A stretch of DNA of 64,000 bases, taken from NCBI RefSeq assembly GCF_000715495.1, contig NZ_JNLX01000149.1, positions 1 through 64,000 on the forward strand. The letters run 5' to 3'. The notes below the pieces were generated by a model. The model had not been told where the DNA came from and did not search any database. It saw only the letters and a program-made list of their open reading frames with translations. Source of the stretch: Hymenobacter sp. IS2118 (GTDB taxonomy: Bacteria; Bacteroidota; Bacteroidia; Cytophagales; Hymenobacteraceae). Position numbers and translations under genes: made by a program. This document shows, piece after piece, positions 61,625-64,000 of the stretch. Every line of letters begins with the position of its first letter. The stretch's first letter is position 1.

Positions 61625-62647
61625 CTATTTAGCCGAGGAGCTGCTGTCCAGAATCTGAAACAGGTCGTCGAGCTTGGGCGTGAGGATGATTTCGGTGCGG
61701 CGGTTCAGGGCTTTGTTAGCGGGCGTGTCGTTGGCCGCCACGGGCACGTACTTGCCGCGGCCCGACGCCGTGACCCGCTCCGGCGGCACGCCGCTGGCGG
61801 TGAGCAGGCGGGCAATTTCGGTGGCGCGCAGGGCGCTCAGGTCCCAGTTATCCGTCAGGCCGGCCGTGCCGCGTGCTATGGGCACCGAGTCGGTGTGGCC
61901 TTCCACCACCACGTTCACGTCTTTCTGCTCCTGTAGCACGGCGGCAAGCTGCTTGAGGGCCTCCTCGCCCTTGGCGTCCACTTTGGTCGAGCCCGACTTG
62001 AAGAGCAGCTGCTCGGACAGCGACACGTACACTTTACCGTCTTTGAGCTTCACCTGCAGGTCGCTGGAGTTGAAGCTGAGCAGGGCCTTGCTCACGCGGG
62101 CGCGCAGGTCGTTCACGGCCTTGTCCTTGTCGGCCAGGGCTTTGGTGAGCTCCGTCAGGCGGGCTTCACGCCCCTGAAGGTCGGCGGCGAGACGGTCGTT
62201 TTCGGCCTTGCTTTTTTGCAGCGACACGTCCAGCGCGCCCAGCTCGGCCTCGCGGCGGGCCAGGTCGCGGGCCACTTTGTTGTAGTCCGACGACTTGTTG
62301 GCCAACTCCCGGTCGCTGTTTTTGAGCAGCTTGTCGTAGCTGCTGGTGAGGTCGTTGTAGAGGCCGCGGGTTTTGCGGTAAGCGGCCCCGGTTTCGGCCG
62401 AGTCCGTGACGAGGCGTTTTTGGGTGAGGCGCAGCTGGGCCAGCTCATCGGTGGCTTTTTGCAGCTCGGCGGTGGCGCCGCGGTACTGGCGCTCGGCGGC
62501 GGCTTTGCCGTCGGCATCGGCCTTCTGGCGGGCACTCAGGTCGTCGTATTTTTTGGCGGTTACGCAGCTATTGAGCAGGGGAGTGGCCAGCAACGAGAGC
62601 GCCAATAAGGCGGGGGAGAGATTTTTCACGGGCGAAAGGCGAAACAA
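61625..62647 (-). CDS. OmpA-family lipoprotein
   Basis: This 340-residue protein has a lipoprotein signal ending LLNSC. A long coiled coil (about 35-200; heptad-like ELQKATDELAQLRLTQKR and RLAADLQGREARLTEL) leads to an OmpA C-terminal domain (about 210-325), with peptidoglycan-binding features VVEGHTDSVP and NRRTEIILTP. It anchors the outer membrane to peptidoglycan. The C-terminus (SSSSAK) is copied 0.2 kb downstream next to a palindrome. It stands alone. Confidence 0.93.
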   Translation of the reverse strand: MFRLSPVKNLSPALLALSLLATPLLNSCVTAKKYDDLSARQKADADGKAAAERQYRGATAELQKATDELAQLRLTQKRLVTDSAETGAAYRKTRGLYNDLTSSYDKLLKNSDRELANKSSDYNKVARDLARREAELGALDVSLQKSKAENDRLAADLQGREARLTELTKALADKDKAVNDLRARVSKALLSFNSSDLQVKLKDGKVYVSLSEQLLFKSGSTKVDAKGEEALKQLAAVLQEQKDVNVVVEGHTDSVPIARGTAGLTDNWDLSALRATEIARLLTASGVPPERVTASGRGKYVPVAANDTPANKALNRRTEIILTPKLDDLFQILDSSSSAK

Positions 62648-63115
62648 GCAGCAGCAGTGGCAGCCAGACTACCCGGCCGCATTTGGAAGGCCAAGGTAGC
62701 GCCTGGCGCGCTGCCAGCGCCCCATTGAGTTCAATCCGCACGGCATTTCAGGCGCATTGGTCCACCTGGTAGCCCGCCGGAAAGTGCGCGAGCTATTCTT
62801 TGTTGAGGGTGTTTCTCCTGCTTTTGAGCGGTTCTGGTTCTGCCATTGGCCGCATTTATTCGGGGCCGGCCTAATTCCGGGCTGCAACGCTATTCAGGGT
62901 TCTTATTCCCGAAGGACGGGCCCTGTTCCGTGCCGTTCAGGGCGGGTGGTTGCAACCCAAAACCGTCGCGGCGTAGGGCCGTTTGGAGCAATTGGCGAGG
63001 CGCCGGCGCCGGGAGTGCGATAGGCTTGCGCTTCACAAGCCTGATAATCCCTTACTTTTGACCCTGCAATTGTAATTCTAACTACTAGCTCCCAGCTAAA
63101 AACCCCATTCCTAAT
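62648..63115. other. Intergenic stretch before accD
   Basis: No gene is supported in these 468 bases. It contains the divergent upstream regions of the OmpA lipoprotein and accD, including the -7-like box at 63053-63060. Confidence 0.55.
63053..63060 (+). promoter_or_regulatory. -7 box TACTTTTG upstream of accD
   Basis: An exact TAnnTTTG match lies 55 bp before the accD ATG. A TTG occurs at 63026, with a spacing slightly longer than usual. Confidence 0.55.
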
Positions 63116-64000
63116 ATGTCCTGGTTTAAGCGCGTAGAAAAGGGCATCGTCACCCCCACCGACCAAAAAAAGGAAACACCGGACGGCCTCTGGCACAAGT
63201 GTCCCGAGTGTAAGTCGGTGGTTACCATGGCCGAACATAAGCGCCTGTTGCACGTGTGCGGCCCCTGTGGCCACCACGACCGTATTGACGCCGCCGACTA
63301 TTTCGACTTTCTCTTCGATGGCGGCCACTTTACGGAGCTCGACGCCAACCTGACTTCGGGTGACCCGCTGCGTTTTATCGATACCAAAGAATACCCCAAG
63401 CGCCTGGTGGCCACCGAGCACAACACGGGCCTGAAAGACGCCGTGCGCACGGCTCACGGCGTGTCGGCTGGCCAGCCGCTGGTGGTGGCGGCCATGGATT
63501 TTAAGTTTATTGGCGGCTCGATGGGCTCGGTGGTGGGCGAAAAAATTGCCCGCGCTATCGACTACGCCCGCCAAACCCGCACGCCGTTTCTGATGATTTC
63601 GCGCTCCGGCGGCGCCCGCATGATGGAGGCCGGCTATTCGCTGATGCAGATGGCCAAAACGTCGGCTAAGCTGGCCCTGCTTTCGGAAGCCGGTGTGCCC
63701 TACGTGAGCTTGCTCACCGACCCCACTACGGGCGGTGTAACGGCCTCGTTTGCCATGCTGGGCGACTTCAACATCGCTGAGCCCGGCGCGCTGATTGGGT
63801 TCGCGGGCCCCCGCGTTATCAAGGAAACCATTGGCAAGGACCTGCCCAAAGGCTTCCAAAGCGCCGAGTTCGTGCTGGAGCACGGCTTCCTCGACTTCAT
63901 CGTGGACCGCCGCGAGCTGAAGCAGCGCCTGGCCGACCTGCTGGGCATGCTACAGCCCGTGCTAGCCGCTAGTCCGGCGCCTCGCGAAGCTCGTAGAACA
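63116..64000 (+). CDS. accD: Acetyl-CoA carboxylase carboxyltransferase subunit beta (cut by window end)
   Basis: The first 295 residues of AccD are visible, and the frame remains open at the window end. The N-terminal zinc ribbon has C29-x2-C32 and C48-x2-C51. The carboxyltransferase domain follows with [53 protein letters not shown] and [16 protein letters not shown]. With AccA it transfers the carboxyl group from biotin to acetyl-CoA to make malonyl-CoA for fatty acid synthesis. The typical length is about 280-310 residues, so the stop is probably just outside. Confidence 0.97.
   Translation, partial: MSWFKRVEKGIVTPTDQKKETPDGLWHKCPECKSVVTMAEHKRLLHVCGPCGHHDRIDAADYFDFLFDGGHFTELDANLTSGDPLRFIDTKEYPKRLVATEHNTGLKDAVRTAHGVSAGQPLVVAAMDFKFIGGSMGSVVGEKIARAIDYARQTRTPFLMISRSGGARMMEAGYSLMQMAKTSAKLALLSEAGVPYVSLLTDPTTGGVTASFAMLGDFNIAEPGALIGFAGPRVIKETIGKDLPKGFQSAEFVLEHGFLDFIVDRRELKQRLADLLGMLQPVLAASPAPREARRT

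Overview
The window looks like a Bacteroidota chromosome of the Hymenobacter type (Cytophagales). The evidence is high GC with little Shine-Dalgarno signal, promoters of the TTG-N19-TAnnTTTG form, a TonB-dependent receptor, a T9SS-type C-terminal tail, LytS/LytTR signalling, and many long palindromic intergenic repeats. The species assignment is inference.

Layout. (1) 1-7885 is chromosome: a truncated DUF4011-type helicase and a type IIL (MmeI-like) restriction-modification enzyme, then a Rieske/AIF-like oxidoreductase and palindromic repeats. (2) 7886-46809 is one integrated island of about 38.9 kb. It is bounded by an exact 63-bp direct repeat made of the 3' end and terminator of a tRNA-Arg gene; the intact tRNA lies at the right end and the tyrosine integrase is just inside the left end. 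(3) 46810-64000 is chromosome again: tRNA-Arg, a TVP38-like membrane protein, a trans-sulfuration enzyme, a hydrolase, a LytS/LytTR pair, several envelope proteins, a TonB receptor, a T9SS cargo protein, an OmpA lipoprotein and accD (cut by the window end).

The island has a control and replication module (8.1-15.1 kb) with integrase, excisionase-like HTH, LexA/CI-type repressor, an initiator-like gene containing a candidate origin, and a VRR-NUC nuclease. Next is a defence-like block (15.2-20.6 kb) with a DUF3037/HipA-like kinase pair and a second type IIL RM enzyme nearly identical to the chromosomal one except in its target-recognition region. Then comes a 15.6-kb signalling cargo (21.8-37.2 kb) of four histidine kinases, four response regulators, CheB, a STAS protein, an ECF sigma factor and two ferritin-like proteins, flanked by copies of the end of an M15 endolysin gene. 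A lysis cassette (37.3-38.0 kb), an 0.9-kb non-coding stretch and a run of small early-type genes with a RecE-like nuclease (39-46.5 kb) complete it. I see no capsid, portal, terminase, tail, relaxase or type IV secretion gene, so the element is neither a complete prophage nor an ICE; a phage satellite or an undescribed island class fits better.

The sharpest finding is an IS110 insertion at 40.8-42.2 kb. Its 5' non-coding end folds like a bridge RNA, and all four guide segments can be matched by eye to the interrupted target gene and to the IS ends. Other strong signals are five 16-bp palindromic iterons plus an AT-rich tract inside the initiator gene, a 21-bp tandem repeat with five in-frame ATGs beside the repressor, and octamer arm sites for the integrase at both island ends.
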